Shown in pieces: positions 17,211-26,701 of a DNA stretch of 35,864 nucleotides; the first letter of the stretch is position 1, and the number at the start of each line of letters is the position of its first letter. The notes below the pieces were generated by a model. It saw only the letters and a list, made by a program, of their open reading frames with translations. It was not told the origin of the DNA and did no database searches. Source of the stretch: Cyanobacteria bacterium FACHB-63 (GTDB taxonomy: Bacteria > Cyanobacteriota > Cyanobacteriia > Leptolyngbyales > Leptolyngbyaceae); contig JACJNX010000131.1 in NCBI GenBank assembly GCA_014695255.1, forward strand, positions 1 to 35,864, given 5' to 3'. Made by a program: the position numbers and the translations under genes.

Positions 17211-18245
17211 ATGAAACGTAAATTGCTTACTCAGTCACTCACGATCGCAGTTCTCGTTGGATTGATGATTGCGCCATCTGCTCGATCTCAGTCATCCTCT
17301 TCGTGTCCGCAGTTTTTCTACCCGCCATTACCGACTAATTTTCGTCCGAAGCTAGTGCAAGAATTGAAGGAACATACTGGTTTTGTCTATGGCATGACGT
17401 TTAGCTGTGACGGGCAAACGTTGATCTCAACGAGCAGCACCAAAGATAAAGCCGTTCGGTTGTGGAATTGGCGATCGGGTCAACAACAACTTAGCTTTGC
17501 TGCGGAGAATCCAGATGATTGGTTTACCGCTGCTTTCTTATCACCTGACCGCAAAACCCTAGTGACTGCTGATTCTATTGGTAGAATTCAACTCCGAGAT
17601 CCTCAAACAGGAGGTGTGCGATCCCTGTTTCCAGCTCGCACTCGTGGTGCAGGGATTGTCACCTTGACCCGTGATGGACAAACACTGATAGATGCAACAG
17701 GGACAGGTGGAGACTTCAACATCACCTTATGGAACTTCAAAACCCAGCAACAAGAACAATTAATTCTGGGCAATTGGGCAAATTTATGGATGATCACCTC
17801 GGATAGTTATACGCTCGCATCTGCCAGCATGAATGGCACAGCGGGAGTTTGGGATCTTCGTACCCGAAAAGTTGTTGCCACGTTGCCAATCGGCGCTACT
17901 GTGGAAGCGATAGCAATTGCGCTCACCCCTGATGCGGAGTGGCTGATCGTCGCTTATGGTGATGGTTCTGTCAAACGGTGGAATGCCAGAACCGGGCGGC
18001 TTGATCGTACTCTATTTCGAGGAATTTCACCTCAATCCATTGCGACTAGCCCCGATGGTCGAACATTAGCGATCGGCTACTACAACCACATCCGTTTATG
18101 GAACCTCAGCACAAATCGCCTGCTTCATAACCTCCCTGCCAATTCTCCTAGTCGTCAACAGTTGCGCTTCAGCCCGGACGGTCGATTTTTCCTCAACACT
18201 GATGAAGAGGGCGACATAATCCGCGTTTGGCAACTTACTCCCTGA
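17211..18245 (+). CDS. Exported WD40-repeat protein
   Basis: A 344-residue protein with a cleavable signal peptide (MKRKLLTQ, hydrophobic stretch, APSARSQS). The mature part is a WD40-type beta propeller. Recognisable blade ends include AVRLWNWRSG, IQLRDPQTGG, ITLWNFKTQQ, AGVWDLRTRK, VKRWNARTGR, IRLWNLSTNR and IRVWQLTP, giving about seven blades. Blade starts such as FSPDGR and LTPDAE are also present. WD40 propellers serve as protein-binding platforms, and here it would act outside the cytoplasm. The frame is open from a TTG at 17181, but the ATG at 17211 begins the signal peptide cleanly. It lies 30 bases after the lipoprotein gene and 9 bases before the alpha-solenoid gene, suggesting one complex or pathway. 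Confidence 0.88.
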   Translation: MKRKLLTQSLTIAVLVGLMIAPSARSQSSSSCPQFFYPPLPTNFRPKLVQELKEHTGFVYGMTFSCDGQTLISTSSTKDKAVRLWNWRSGQQQLSFAAENPDDWFTAAFLSPDRKTLVTADSIGRIQLRDPQTGGVRSLFPARTRGAGIVTLTRDGQTLIDATGTGGDFNITLWNFKTQQQEQLILGNWANLWMITSDSYTLASASMNGTAGVWDLRTRKVVATLPIGATVEAIAIALTPDAEWLIVAYGDGSVKRWNARTGRLDRTLFRGISPQSIATSPDGRTLAIGYYNHIRLWNLSTNRLLHNLPANSPSRQQLRFSPDGRFFLNTDEEGDIIRVWQLTP

Positions 18246-18254
18246 AGAAAAGAG

Positions 18255-20573
18255 ATGATTCAATTAAAAGCTGATAGAGTTTTAACAAAAGTCGTTGCGT
18301 TTCTGTGTCTAAGCATCTCGATCGCGAGTGAGACATTACAGCCATCGACTGCAATTGCCCTTACGCTAGGACAATCTACACCTAATGCCTCTACTTCTAG
18401 TTGTCAGGCAGAAAGGCAGCAAGCCGAAGCAGCGCTGTTAAATGCTGTTTTTGAACAAACAGAGCAGACTATCGCTAGTGGTCAACTTGATGCTGCTTCT
18501 CAATTGCTCGTTCGGGCACTCCAGCAAATACAGGCAATGCCGAATTCCTCTACTAAGATTAACTTATTGGAACGACTCGTCGGCAGTTTAGGCGAGAATG
18601 TTGCCTACACGAGTCCATTAGAACGACTGATGCGAGCTGTCCCCGCTCAAACTCCTCAAGCTGCCTTAGCTGTGTTGTCTACTGCAAATGAAACGAATAA
18701 ATCTCTCAGCAGTAGTTATAGCGCCTCTAAAGTTCGTACTTTCGTTGCGCTTGCCAATTACTTTACTCAGTTAGGACAAATTGATCGCAGCAGTAGCATT
18801 CTTGGATATGCTGCAACCACCAGCTACACGATTCAGGGAGTAGAGTTGCAGACGATCGCTGTCAGCAATATTGCTGAAGCCTATCTCAATGCAAAACAAA
18901 TTTATAGCGTCCCCCCGTTTTTGGACCGGGCACTTCAACTCGCTCAAACCGTCAATCATTCCAATCCCTACTGCAAAGCAAACGCCCTAGATCGAATTGC
19001 CAGCCTTTATGCCCGTTTGGGTCAACTCGATCGCGCTCTAGAAGTCGCCCGCTTAATCCAGGTGCCAAACTACCATCCGCTAGTGATTCTGACAATTGTA
19101 AACCGATATAGCGAAACAGGGCAGGTTGATCGTGCCCTAGAACTCCTGCAAACCCTATCACAAGCTGATCAAAAAGCAACCGCCCTAGCAACACTAGCCG
19201 GACGATCAACGGGTTTACAGCCTCAGCGAGCTAGGCAACTTTATGCACAAGCCGTTACAACAGCGCGATCGACACAGAACGTAAACGAGGTCATCGCGAA
19301 TGTCGCGCTCCGTTATATTGAAGCAGGTGGCTTGGTGACAACGGCAGATGAAACGATTCAAACAATTACTGATCCGGTTGTAAAAGCTTTGGCATTAGCA
19401 GCGATCGCACTATCCTATGCTAAATCTGAGCAAAACAATCAAGCTGAAATTCGCTTAACACAAGCGATTAAAGTATTAGAAGCAATTTCTGAACCAGGGA
19501 GCCGTAACACTGCAAGACAGCAGTTAATCGATCAAGCAACTCAAAGCGGGCGCTATGATTATGCGCTACGAATCACTCAAACAATTCAGCCACAAGAGAA
19601 AGTCCCTATTGATTGTGTTGAGGTACAAGCCCAAATTGCAGAACGCGCGATCGCAGCGAATCGTTATGATGCTGCTTTGCAAATTACACAGCAAATTCCA
19701 CCCAGCTTTGCCAGTTGGCGCGATCGTCTGCTTCCTCCCATCTTAAAAGAATTGGTGCGAACGAAAGCATTCGATCAAGCGTTAGAAATTGCTCAACAAA
19801 AGAATCCTGATCCTAGCTTTCAGCCGCGTATGCTAGCGATTATTGCAGCACAAGCGAAACGATCAGGACAAAATGAACGATCAACGGCTCTATTTAATCA
19901 GGCAATCCAACTTGCGAATCAGATTGATGATGCTTCTACTAAAAGCGGAACCTTGGGAGCGATCGCCCAAGCTTATCTAACCATAGGACAATTAGAGCAA
20001 GCCACCCGACTTCTCAACCAAACAATTTCAGTTGCACAAGCAATTTCAGATATTTCTACTCGTTCCTACACCTTGAGAAGTATTGCTGAACAATTGACTT
20101 TTGCTAATCACTATCAAGCTGCAATTCAAGTTGCTGAGGCAATCCCAGATCCATCCGAACGACTTGCAAAACTGAATGAGGCAATGGAAAAAGCGATTAA
20201 TGCAAGAAATTTTGTGGTAATACTGACCACGCTGAGTCGCTTGGATGATCCAGTCTTCAAAGCACGTTGGTTCTTAGCGGTTGCCGATCGCTATATTCAA
20301 TTAAGTGAATCAAATCAGGCAGCGAATGTGTTAAACCAGGCGTTACAAGTCACTCGCACCATTCCAGGCAACGAATCAAAAACGATTGCAGTACGAGGAG
20401 GTGAGAATCCGCTCGTAGTTGATGACCATGAAGATCGCGGTAGTTTTTTGATGGCGATCGCGTTAAAGTATGCTCAAATCGGGCAAGTTTCACAAGCACA
20501 ACAGATTGTTCAAACACTACAAGATGCTGCGATTCGGCAGCAATTAATACAACAAATCAACTGTTATCGTTAA
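18255..20573 (+). CDS. Exported alpha-solenoid (TPR-like) repeat protein
   Basis: A 772-residue protein with an N-terminal signal sequence of about 36 residues. The rest is Ala/Gln/Leu-rich helical hairpins repeated through the whole length. Examples are IASGQLDAASQLLVRALQQI, LNAKQIYSVPPFLDRALQLA, YARLGQLDRALEVARLIQ, YSETGQVDRALELLQTLSQA, LTIGQLEQATRLLNQTISVA and YAQIGQVSQAQQIVQTLQ. The G-x-x-x-x-A pattern and spacing fit degenerate TPR units. No catalytic motif was seen. The ATG at 18255 follows GAAGAAAAGAG and starts 9 bases after the WD40 gene stop, so the two are likely co-translated. The role is probably a scaffold for protein-protein contacts in the periplasm or at the envelope. Confidence 0.85.
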   Translation: MIQLKADRVLTKVVAFLCLSISIASETLQPSTAIALTLGQSTPNASTSSCQAERQQAEAALLNAVFEQTEQTIASGQLDAASQLLVRALQQIQAMPNSSTKINLLERLVGSLGENVAYTSPLERLMRAVPAQTPQAALAVLSTANETNKSLSSSYSASKVRTFVALANYFTQLGQIDRSSSILGYAATTSYTIQGVELQTIAVSNIAEAYLNAKQIYSVPPFLDRALQLAQTVNHSNPYCKANALDRIASLYARLGQLDRALEVARLIQVPNYHPLVILTIVNRYSETGQVDRALELLQTLSQADQKATALATLAGRSTGLQPQRARQLYAQAVTTARSTQNVNEVIANVALRYIEAGGLVTTADETIQTITDPVVKALALAAIALSYAKSEQNNQAEIRLTQAIKVLEAISEPGSRNTARQQLIDQATQSGRYDYALRITQTIQPQEKVPIDCVEVQAQIAERAIAANRYDAALQITQQIPPSFASWRDRLLPPILKELVRTKAFDQALEIAQQKNPDPSFQPRMLAIIAAQAKRSGQNERSTALFNQAIQLANQIDDASTKSGTLGAIAQAYLTIGQLEQATRLLNQTISVAQAISDISTRSYTLRSIAEQLTFANHYQAAIQVAEAIPDPSERLAKLNEAMEKAINARNFVVILTTLSRLDDPVFKARWFLAVADRYIQLSESNQAANVLNQALQVTRTIPGNESKTIAVRGGENPLVVDDHEDRGSFLMAIALKYAQIGQVSQAQQIVQTLQDAAIRQQLIQQINCYR

Positions 20574-20622
20574 TTTTTATGGGCAATTGAAGTGAATGAT
20601 TCAAGAAGTCTATCACCATCGG

Positions 20623-21372
20623 TTAAATCAGTTTACGAGACACAAACCAGAAAGTTAGCAATGAGAATCCTGTAAGTGCAATGCAGTCAATTACAATGCG
20701 TTGCCTCATTGGCTCTAACAACGTTTGTTTGAGCGCTGATGCAGCGTAGGTAGCGGGACTTAGATATCCAATGCCCTGCACAACTTCTGGCAAGCGACTA
20801 GCAGGCAACAAAACCGGACCCATAAACAATGCCAACATCGTCACCAATAGCGTTAATCCTCCTCCCACTTCTGGAGTCGGACACTTTGCCCCGATCGCTG
20901 CTCCAATTCCCGCTAGCGGAAAAACGCATAAGGGAATGACCAGCAGAATCAACGGATGAAGCATCAATGGTCGGTGTAAAAACCATGCGCCAAAACCAAT
21001 CGTGACCAGTAAAGACGGAAATGACAGTACAAAAAAAGATAGCACAACTGCAATCACGAGCAGCGATCGTCGAATTGGTAGTGTGGCGTAATACTCTAGT
21101 GCGCCAGAGAATCGCATATAAGCAAATCGAGAAGAGACGTTCTCTAAATTGCCGAACATAAGAGACATGACTAAGCTACCAGCGAAAATTGCATTCAGAG
21201 ATTCAGCATCTTGTCTGGAAGCAAAGCTGCCTAACGCAATGATGCTTAGGATTGGACTAACTGTGGCGGTTAGCACCATAACCTGCCACGACCAGCGCCA
21301 ATTGCTCAGCTCCATACACAGCAAATCGAACAGTTGTAGTAGGAATGGCAGCGGTTTACGAGTGGTTTGCAT
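20623..21372 (-). CDS. ABC-2 type transporter permease
   Basis: A 249-residue integral membrane protein with about six hydrophobic segments, the usual count for ABC-2 exporter permeases. Family-like features are a polar N-terminus, the SGALEYYATLPIRRS elbow between early helices, and PTPEVGGGLTLLVTMLALFM followed by LSPATYAASALKQTL near the C-terminus. It would form the membrane channel of an exporter with the ATPase encoded directly upstream. Its ATG lies inside the last codons of the original ATPase frame, a 17-base overlap typical of coupled translation. The ATPase now has a premature stop, so the permease may be poorly translated or orphaned. Substrate is unknown. Confidence 0.9.
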   Translation of the reverse strand: MQTTRKPLPFLLQLFDLLCMELSNWRWSWQVMVLTATVSPILSIIALGSFASRQDAESLNAIFAGSLVMSLMFGNLENVSSRFAYMRFSGALEYYATLPIRRSLLVIAVVLSFFVLSFPSLLVTIGFGAWFLHRPLMLHPLILLVIPLCVFPLAGIGAAIGAKCPTPEVGGGLTLLVTMLALFMGPVLLPASRLPEVVQGIGYLSPATYAASALKQTLLEPMRQRIVIDCIALTGFSLLTFWFVSRKLI

Positions 21373-22270
21373 AGTGTAGATAGAGATCCTCTAAGGTGGC
21401 AGAGTAGAGACGAAAATCATCAATCTGAGCAAGGTCAAGGCTGTTGAGAATTGGCTCGACCTGATGCCATTCTAGGAACACGCGCCAATGTCCTGGAGCA
21501 GGACGATCTCATCTCAGTTCCAGTGGTAAGCGAGGAGGAGTTTCAGGCTCAAAGAATAGCTCCAAACGTAGCAATCGATCCACTTGCCGTTTCAGTTCAC
21601 TCGGACGACCGATCGCCACCAGTTTTCCCGCCCGCAAGATTCCAACCCGTTGAATTGCCTTTTCTGCCTCGATCGCATCATGGGTAATTAGAATAATTGT
21701 TGTTCCTTGTTCTCGATTCAGTTGTCGCAGATTATCCCACACCAGTTTACGACGCTGTGGATCAAGATCATTCGTGGGTTCATCTAAGATGAGAATCGGA
21801 GGAGAACCTGCCATTGCTACGGCTAATCGCAGTAATCGCAGTTGTCCACCGGAAAGCCGAGCCGCAGATTGATTGCGCCATTCAGTCATTTTCCATTGAT
21901 CAAGCAGGCGATCGCATTCTTGGTGTGCCTCGCGCCGACTCATCCCCCGGAGATGCGCGGTGAAGTACAGACTTTCTGCAATGGTCAGATTTTTGACTGC
22001 CCCACTTTCTTGAGGCATATAGCCGACATTCAACTGCACGATGTGAGGAATAGTGTTGATCGATCTACCTAAAAATGCGATCGTTCCAGCACTGCTCGGA
22101 AGCAAGTTGACCATCTGCTTGACCAAAGTACTTTTGCCCGCGCCATTGTCTCCTAAAATACCGAAAATCTCACCCTGGTGAATTTGCAGTGTAATGGGAT
22201 CATTCACAGGTTTAGATTGTCCTGGATAGACCTTGACGAGATCTTGGACATCATAAATTAGCATGAGCAA
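21356..22270 (-). pseudogene. ABC transporter ATPase interrupted by an in-frame TGA
   Basis: Nucleotide-binding subunit of an ABC-2 exporter. Walker A is GDNGAGKST (40-48), the Q-loop is MPQES, the signature is LSGGQ (139-143), Walker B is ILILDEPT (159-166) and the switch is His197 (THD). The frame meets TGA at 21509-21511 after residue 253. Reading on without shifting gives about 50 more codons with a normal family C-terminus (DDFRLYSATLEDLYLHY), which end at 21356 inside the permease start. The lesion is therefore one nonsense change, most simply CGA to TGA. The core ATPase domain is complete before the stop, so the shortened protein might still work. It could also be a sequencing error. 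Confidence 0.82.
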
Positions 22271-22324
22271 TAAGACTTGTCTTCAAAAACTGTTGTACTT
22301 CAACCCTGAATGGCGCGACCCTCT

Positions 22325-23033
22325 TCAACCATGAGAATGAACTGGGGCGTAATAATGCGAATAATTGTTATCTGTTCGTATCGCATAGGGTAGGTGCCCA
22401 GCATCGTTGAAAGAAAGCAGTCGTATGGTTTCATTAGTATCAATCCGTACTTCACTGATTGCACAGTTGTACATATCCAAAGATGACCATAGCTCGATCG
22501 GCAAATGAAGGACACGGCAGAGTAAAGAACCAATCAAATTGCCATGACTCACAATGAACTCGTGAGTAATTCCTGTCTCCGGAGGGTTGGAAGTATGTCT
22601 CAAATACTTGCTGTGATTGAACTTCTCCTGCGGCGACTGCCTCAAAATCAATACGATGTGTCCAAAGGCTCAAATAGGGGCGGATATTTTCAGGGATAAC
22701 ATGCTTATCCTTGTCAGGTGGTTCAATTTGATGAATTGCGTACCAGTCACGGAAGTGTTTTGGCAAACCAGGAACACATTCACATAGTAACGGTGATGCA
22801 TGAATCGGCAGATTGCCGCACAATTCAGCGATTATCTGTGCGGTTTCTAGAGCACGTGGGTAAGTACTACAATGCAAGGTATTAATAGGAAGAGTACTCA
22901 GTCGCAAACCTGTTCGCTGTGCTTGTTCTCGCCCAAGTGTCGTTAAAAGCCATCCTTTTGGAGTCGGTGGGCGAGTGGTGAGATCAATCTGCCCGTGGCG
23001 AACTAAATGTAGGATGCGTTGTGCCATAATCAC
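22325..23033 (-). pseudogene. Histidine phosphatase family protein, frameshifted
   Basis: Phosphoglycerate-mutase-like phosphatase in two frames. The first part (from 23033) has the catalytic LVRHGQ (His13), LGREQAQRTGLRL and STYPRALETAQI. It stays in family register to QQVFETYFQ. The second half (THEFIVSHGNLIGSLL, then FNDAGHLPYA), which carries the second catalytic His, is in the other frame and ends at 22325. The frames join if one base is removed from the GGG at 22584-22586 (CCC in coding sense), giving about 235 residues. Proteins of this superfamily remove phosphate from small molecules or proteins through a phospho-His; the substrate here is unknown. The ATG could be at 23033 or 23027. 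Confidence 0.85.
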
Positions 23034-23245
23034 ACCTTCTTAAATTTGATGAGAAATTACAGACGATTTGCAGTAGCCAACCTTAGTCTTCAATTCAAGC
23101 TTCTACCTCGTTATGTTGAATTATGCAATCTTCCTTGCAAGCTCAAGATATTTTCTGCAAGTTGAAACAAGATGTACCTATCAATCGTCTCATTATTCAA
23201 GGGATGCTTACCTCTTCGATACGTTCTATCGCCAAAGACTACATC

Positions 23246-23802
23246 ATGAGAATTCTTTCATCCTTAATATCTGTACTATTTCTTGCGGCAGCACTATCAG
23301 CGTGTAATTCAAAAGCAAATCCAATTCTAGGCGATTCATCGAGTTCATCTCCAACTCCATCTGTGCCAATCAATTCACCCATCTCTACCACCAGTACAGT
23401 TCCGGGATCAACCTTAAACATTGGACTTTTTACAATGGATGATCTGTTCAATCAAAATGGTGGTGGTTGTGGAATGACACTATGGAAACAATCAGATGGT
23501 CTGCGTCCTCCTGGCTATTTGTTTTACAATCGACTGGCTCAAAAAGCAGGTGATGCTTTCACGTTGATGAAGATCAATGGTCAATTGTGCGCTTCCGCCG
23601 TATTGCTTCAACAGGACAAGAATTTTATGGACAGCGAACATCTCAAACTTTCATCAGTCAAGACAAATCTATCCAGCTACAAGTAGATGTAACGCTGGGT
23701 CAACCTGGGGAAATTGAATCATATGCAGTTGAAGGCACTATGCAAGTAAAACACAATAGGCAAACAGTAAAAATTCCAGTTCGAGGGAGTGCTGGATGCT
23801 AA
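23246..23802 (+). pseudogene. Small lipoprotein gene with single-base frameshift
   Basis: The ATG at 23246 starts a lipoprotein signal (MRILSSLISVLFLAAALSAC, acylated Cys20), then a Ser/Thr/Pro linker and a globular domain with GGGCGMTLWKQSDG and LFYNRLAQK. At about 23587 the frame changes. The downstream frame reads VRFRRIASTGQEFYGQRTSQ and ends GSAGC at 23802. Restoring one base (a G making GGTGCGC) joins them into about 185 residues. Without it the protein ends at 23686 with unrelated residues. No family name is recognised. The frame is open upstream to 23123, but the lipobox fixes the start. Confidence 0.7.
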
Positions 23803-23897
23803 GGATGAGACAACATTAACCTGCTCCTCAGTGATTTGTGATCAATCGGGGTTAGCATAGCGATCGCACCGTTGATCATAACCTTGATGATAAAACA

Positions 23898-24953
23898 TCA
23901 TGGTTCAGATTGTAGGGTCGCGATCGTCTGCTCTAACTCCCACGCAAATTCAAGTTCTGATGTTTCAGCCAGAACATCTTTCAGAGCTAATAGATACGCC
24001 GTTTTGAAAGCTTGTTCTGCTGAAGTTTTGATATCAGGTTCCACGCCGATTCCTTCCCAATTTGATCGCGTAATTGGATTAACAGCACGACCTGTGGGAA
24101 TAAAGACACCAAAGTGTTCATTAAGGGATTGAAATTGACCTGGATTTGCGCCTCCTCCGGTTGTTTCACCAACGATTGTGGCGCGTTTAAGGTGCTTCAA
24201 ATTGTTCGCAAACTCTTCTGCGGCTGAAAAGGTAAAGGAACTGCTCAATACATATACTGCTCTATTGAGATACCGTTTCCCAGGAACATAAGGTAATGTC
24301 CAGTATTGTTGAACTCGCTCATAATAAACACCATCGGAGTCCTTTTCGCGCCAGTGTAAATCATTCAAATGTACAGGTTGATTCTCAAATAGATAGGTTG
24401 AAATCAGCGCAACAGTACGAGGTGAGCCGCCCCCATTCTGTCGCAGGTCGATGATCAAGGCAGCCGTGTTACTCAAGCAATTCAGGGCTGCAATCACGGT
24501 TTCTCCGGCTAACTCTGGTGGCGCAAATCCTCGTAAATCGAGGTAGCCAATGTTTCCTGCTAATCGCTCAATTTTATACACTCCATTATTTTGCCAAGCG
24601 GTATAACGCCGTTCTCGTTCCTGATCTGCTGGAGCTATTAGCTTTCCGGTGTGGTCAGTTATCGGCAGGGGTTGATAACTATAGAATACTTGCAGATGCT
24701 TATCATGGCTAATCTCTTGAAGTTGTTTCGTTAACACTTCTGCTAGTGTTTTTGCGCTTGTAATGCTTGCGTAGCTACCACTCCAGAGCTGGCTGTTAAT
24801 CTCAGTTTGAATCCTCTGTGTCACTTCTGGAAAAATATACCGATTTAAAGTCAAAATTAGGGTTTCAACAACCTTGATAGTCACTTCAGGAGCGATGGTT
24901 AAATCGGGTTGATCAGCTTGAGATAAATCTTGAGAAACGTGTTCTAAAGGCAT
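23898..24953 (-). CDS. S41-family peptidase (IRBP/C-terminal processing type)
   Basis: A serine peptidase of family S41, about 351 residues from the chosen start. The N-terminal helical domain (VVETLILTLNRYIFPEV) is that of the IRBP-like subgroup. The core shows IGYLDLRGF, ALIIDLRQNGGGSPR and YVLSSSFTFSAAEEFANNLK, with the nucleophile Ser in FTFSAAE. It continues to GETTGGGANPG and IGVEPDI. No signal peptide is visible, so a cytoplasmic role or a misplaced start is possible. The frame is open to an ATG at 25079, but that would overlap the AraC gene by 56 bases and add 42 non-family-like residues. Neither start has a strong ribosome-binding site. It lies directly downstream of the AraC-type regulator. 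Confidence 0.88.
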   Translation of the reverse strand: MPLEHVSQDLSQADQPDLTIAPEVTIKVVETLILTLNRYIFPEVTQRIQTEINSQLWSGSYASITSAKTLAEVLTKQLQEISHDKHLQVFYSYQPLPITDHTGKLIAPADQERERRYTAWQNNGVYKIERLAGNIGYLDLRGFAPPELAGETVIAALNCLSNTAALIIDLRQNGGGSPRTVALISTYLFENQPVHLNDLHWREKDSDGVYYERVQQYWTLPYVPGKRYLNRAVYVLSSSFTFSAAEEFANNLKHLKRATIVGETTGGGANPGQFQSLNEHFGVFIPTGRAVNPITRSNWEGIGVEPDIKTSAEQAFKTAYLLALKDVLAETSELEFAWELEQTIATLQSEP

Positions 24954-25023
24954 AGGATCAGGTAGATAGGAACTAGCTTTGAACCATGAAGAAATCGCAG
25001 ATAATCCGAGAAACCTCTGATTT

Positions 25024-25884
25024 CTAGCGTAGTTCGTTGCAGTGGGCAGCGTCTTGAACGTTTTTGCAAGAGACGGCATATTGTCTCGGAGTCGCTCCTA
25101 CAATGCGTTTGAAGTGTCGAGTTAAGTGGCTTTGATCCGTGAAGCCTGTTGCGATCGCAACACTACTGATCGGTATTCCTTTCGTCAAATTCTGTTTAGC
25201 ACGAGCGATTCTAATCTGAATCAAGTACTGATGCGGCGGTAAACCTAATTGCTTGCGGAATGCTCTTAACAAGCGAAGGGACTGTAAACCCGTTATCTCT
25301 GAAAGTTGTTCGAGCGAAATGTTCTGATTGTAGTGTTCTTCTAAATAGTTTCTTGCCTGCGTTACTGCTCGCATCTCTGAACCGATGCTGGGTAGTTCTG
25401 GACGGTCTCTTGTGTATCGAGTCAGCAAGCGCGTTAAAGTCAAAAGTAGATGACTCTCTCGGATCAGACTAGAATGAGGTTGCATTGAAGCAGTATGCAA
25501 CCGCCAGATTTGCTGAGCAAGTCCGCGATCTTGAATTGCAGCAAATGGAAAAAAGGGAAGTTTTTGGCGATCGGTAATCTCTAACATCACCTGCTCAAGC
25601 ATTGTATGACTTGGATAGAGCATCCGGTAAGTCCAACCTGCTTCATTAGTTGCACCACAGGAATGAATTTCATCTGGGTTAAATAAAACGATACTGCCTA
25701 CAGGAATGGTGTAAGTTGTCCCCGCTTGTACCGTTTTAACGCTACCCTGCTCAACGATACCGATCCCAAAGGTTTCATGGGAGTGACGTGGGAAGATGTG
25801 ATTAATATAGGTAGCTCGCATAAATTCCAGGTTTTTCAAGCTCTGAACTTGCCAGAACTGAGCCTGCTCAGTTATTTTTTGCAT
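25024..25884 (-). CDS. AraC-family transcriptional regulator
   Basis: A 286-residue regulator. The N-terminal cupin-like sensing domain shows HIFPRHSHETFGIGIVEQG, then IPVGSIVLFNPDEIHS, as in the AraC_binding family. The C-terminal 100 residues carry the two HTH units: LEEHYNQNISLEQLSEITGL and SSVAIATGFTDQSHLTRHFK, followed by GATPRQY. It would bind a small ligand and activate or repress nearby genes. Its 3' end abuts or overlaps the S41 peptidase gene, so the two probably share a transcript. A plus-strand GNAT gene starts 130 bases away in the opposite direction and is another candidate target. Confidence 0.93.
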   Translation of the reverse strand: MQKITEQAQFWQVQSLKNLEFMRATYINHIFPRHSHETFGIGIVEQGSVKTVQAGTTYTIPVGSIVLFNPDEIHSCGATNEAGWTYRMLYPSHTMLEQVMLEITDRQKLPFFPFAAIQDRGLAQQIWRLHTASMQPHSSLIRESHLLLTLTRLLTRYTRDRPELPSIGSEMRAVTQARNYLEEHYNQNISLEQLSEITGLQSLRLLRAFRKQLGLPPHQYLIQIRIARAKQNLTKGIPISSVAIATGFTDQSHLTRHFKRIVGATPRQYAVSCKNVQDAAHCNELR

Positions 25885-26013
25885 CCTGCCAACTCCATCA
25901 CTAAATTACAGTGGAAATTTAGCGTACTCTTGAATGTCTAATCCTAAAACACTTGATCAATGTTGTAGCAGCTATAGTGATTGGTTGTAATAATAGGTTG
26001 TAAAGGAGTACAA

Positions 26014-26556
26014 ATGGTAGTTCTCGAAACGAAGCGTTTGATTCTTCGGATGTTTAAGGAGAGCGATTTTGAAGACTATGCTGAGATGTTCGGCAATCAA
26101 GACGTTGTGAGGTACTTGGGAGATGGACAAGTTCTCTCTCGCTTTGCTGCATGGCGGAGTTTAGCTGTGATGGTTGGGCATTGGTCTTTACGCGGTTACG
26201 GAATGTGGGCAGTCGAGGAGCGCAGCAGTGGCAATCTCATCGGGCGAATTGGCTTTTTCTACCCAGAAGGCTGGGCTGGGTTTGAGTTAGGTTGGGTCCT
26301 CAAACCAGCTTACTGGGGAAGAGGATATGCTACGGAGGGCGCGAAAGTCGCTCTGGACTACGGATTTGCTCAACTCAACCAGGACTCGGTAATCAGCCTG
26401 ATTTATCCTGAGAACGTTCGATCGATTCGAGTGGCAGAGCGCCTAGGTGAAAAACTGCAAGGGAAAACGGAAATATTTGGCAACGAAGTATTTATTTATG
26501 GCATCGATCGTACAGCTTGGATTGCCACTCATTCAAACGGATTAGCATCGAGCTAG
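26014..26556 (+). CDS. GNAT-family N-acetyltransferase (RimJ/RimL-like)
   Basis: A 180-residue acetyltransferase. The N-terminus LETKRLILRMFKESDFEDYA is the usual RimJ/RimL-type opening. The acetyl-CoA-binding motif is PAYWGRGYATEGAKVAL, and the C-terminal strand has YPENVRSIRVAERLGEK. It would transfer acetyl from acetyl-CoA to an amine on a protein or small molecule; the substrate cannot be told. The ATG at 26014 has a strong AAGGAG 8 bases upstream, so it is preferred to a TTG at 25981. It is divergent from the AraC gene and heads a loose plus-strand group with the nucleotidyltransferase and VOC genes. Confidence 0.92.
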   Translation: MVVLETKRLILRMFKESDFEDYAEMFGNQDVVRYLGDGQVLSRFAAWRSLAVMVGHWSLRGYGMWAVEERSSGNLIGRIGFFYPEGWAGFELGWVLKPAYWGRGYATEGAKVALDYGFAQLNQDSVISLIYPENVRSIRVAERLGEKLQGKTEIFGNEVFIYGIDRTAWIATHSNGLASS

Positions 26557-26701
26557 GTGACGGATGTCCCATTCTTGACTTTTCCCTTGGAGCAGACTCC
26601 ATTCTAGTAGCATGAGCCACTTTTCAAGATTCTGTTCATAGAGCAGTAAATGTCAAGCCAAGTGATTTGACAGTAAAAATTTGGGAGGGGATCGTTGAGC
26701 C

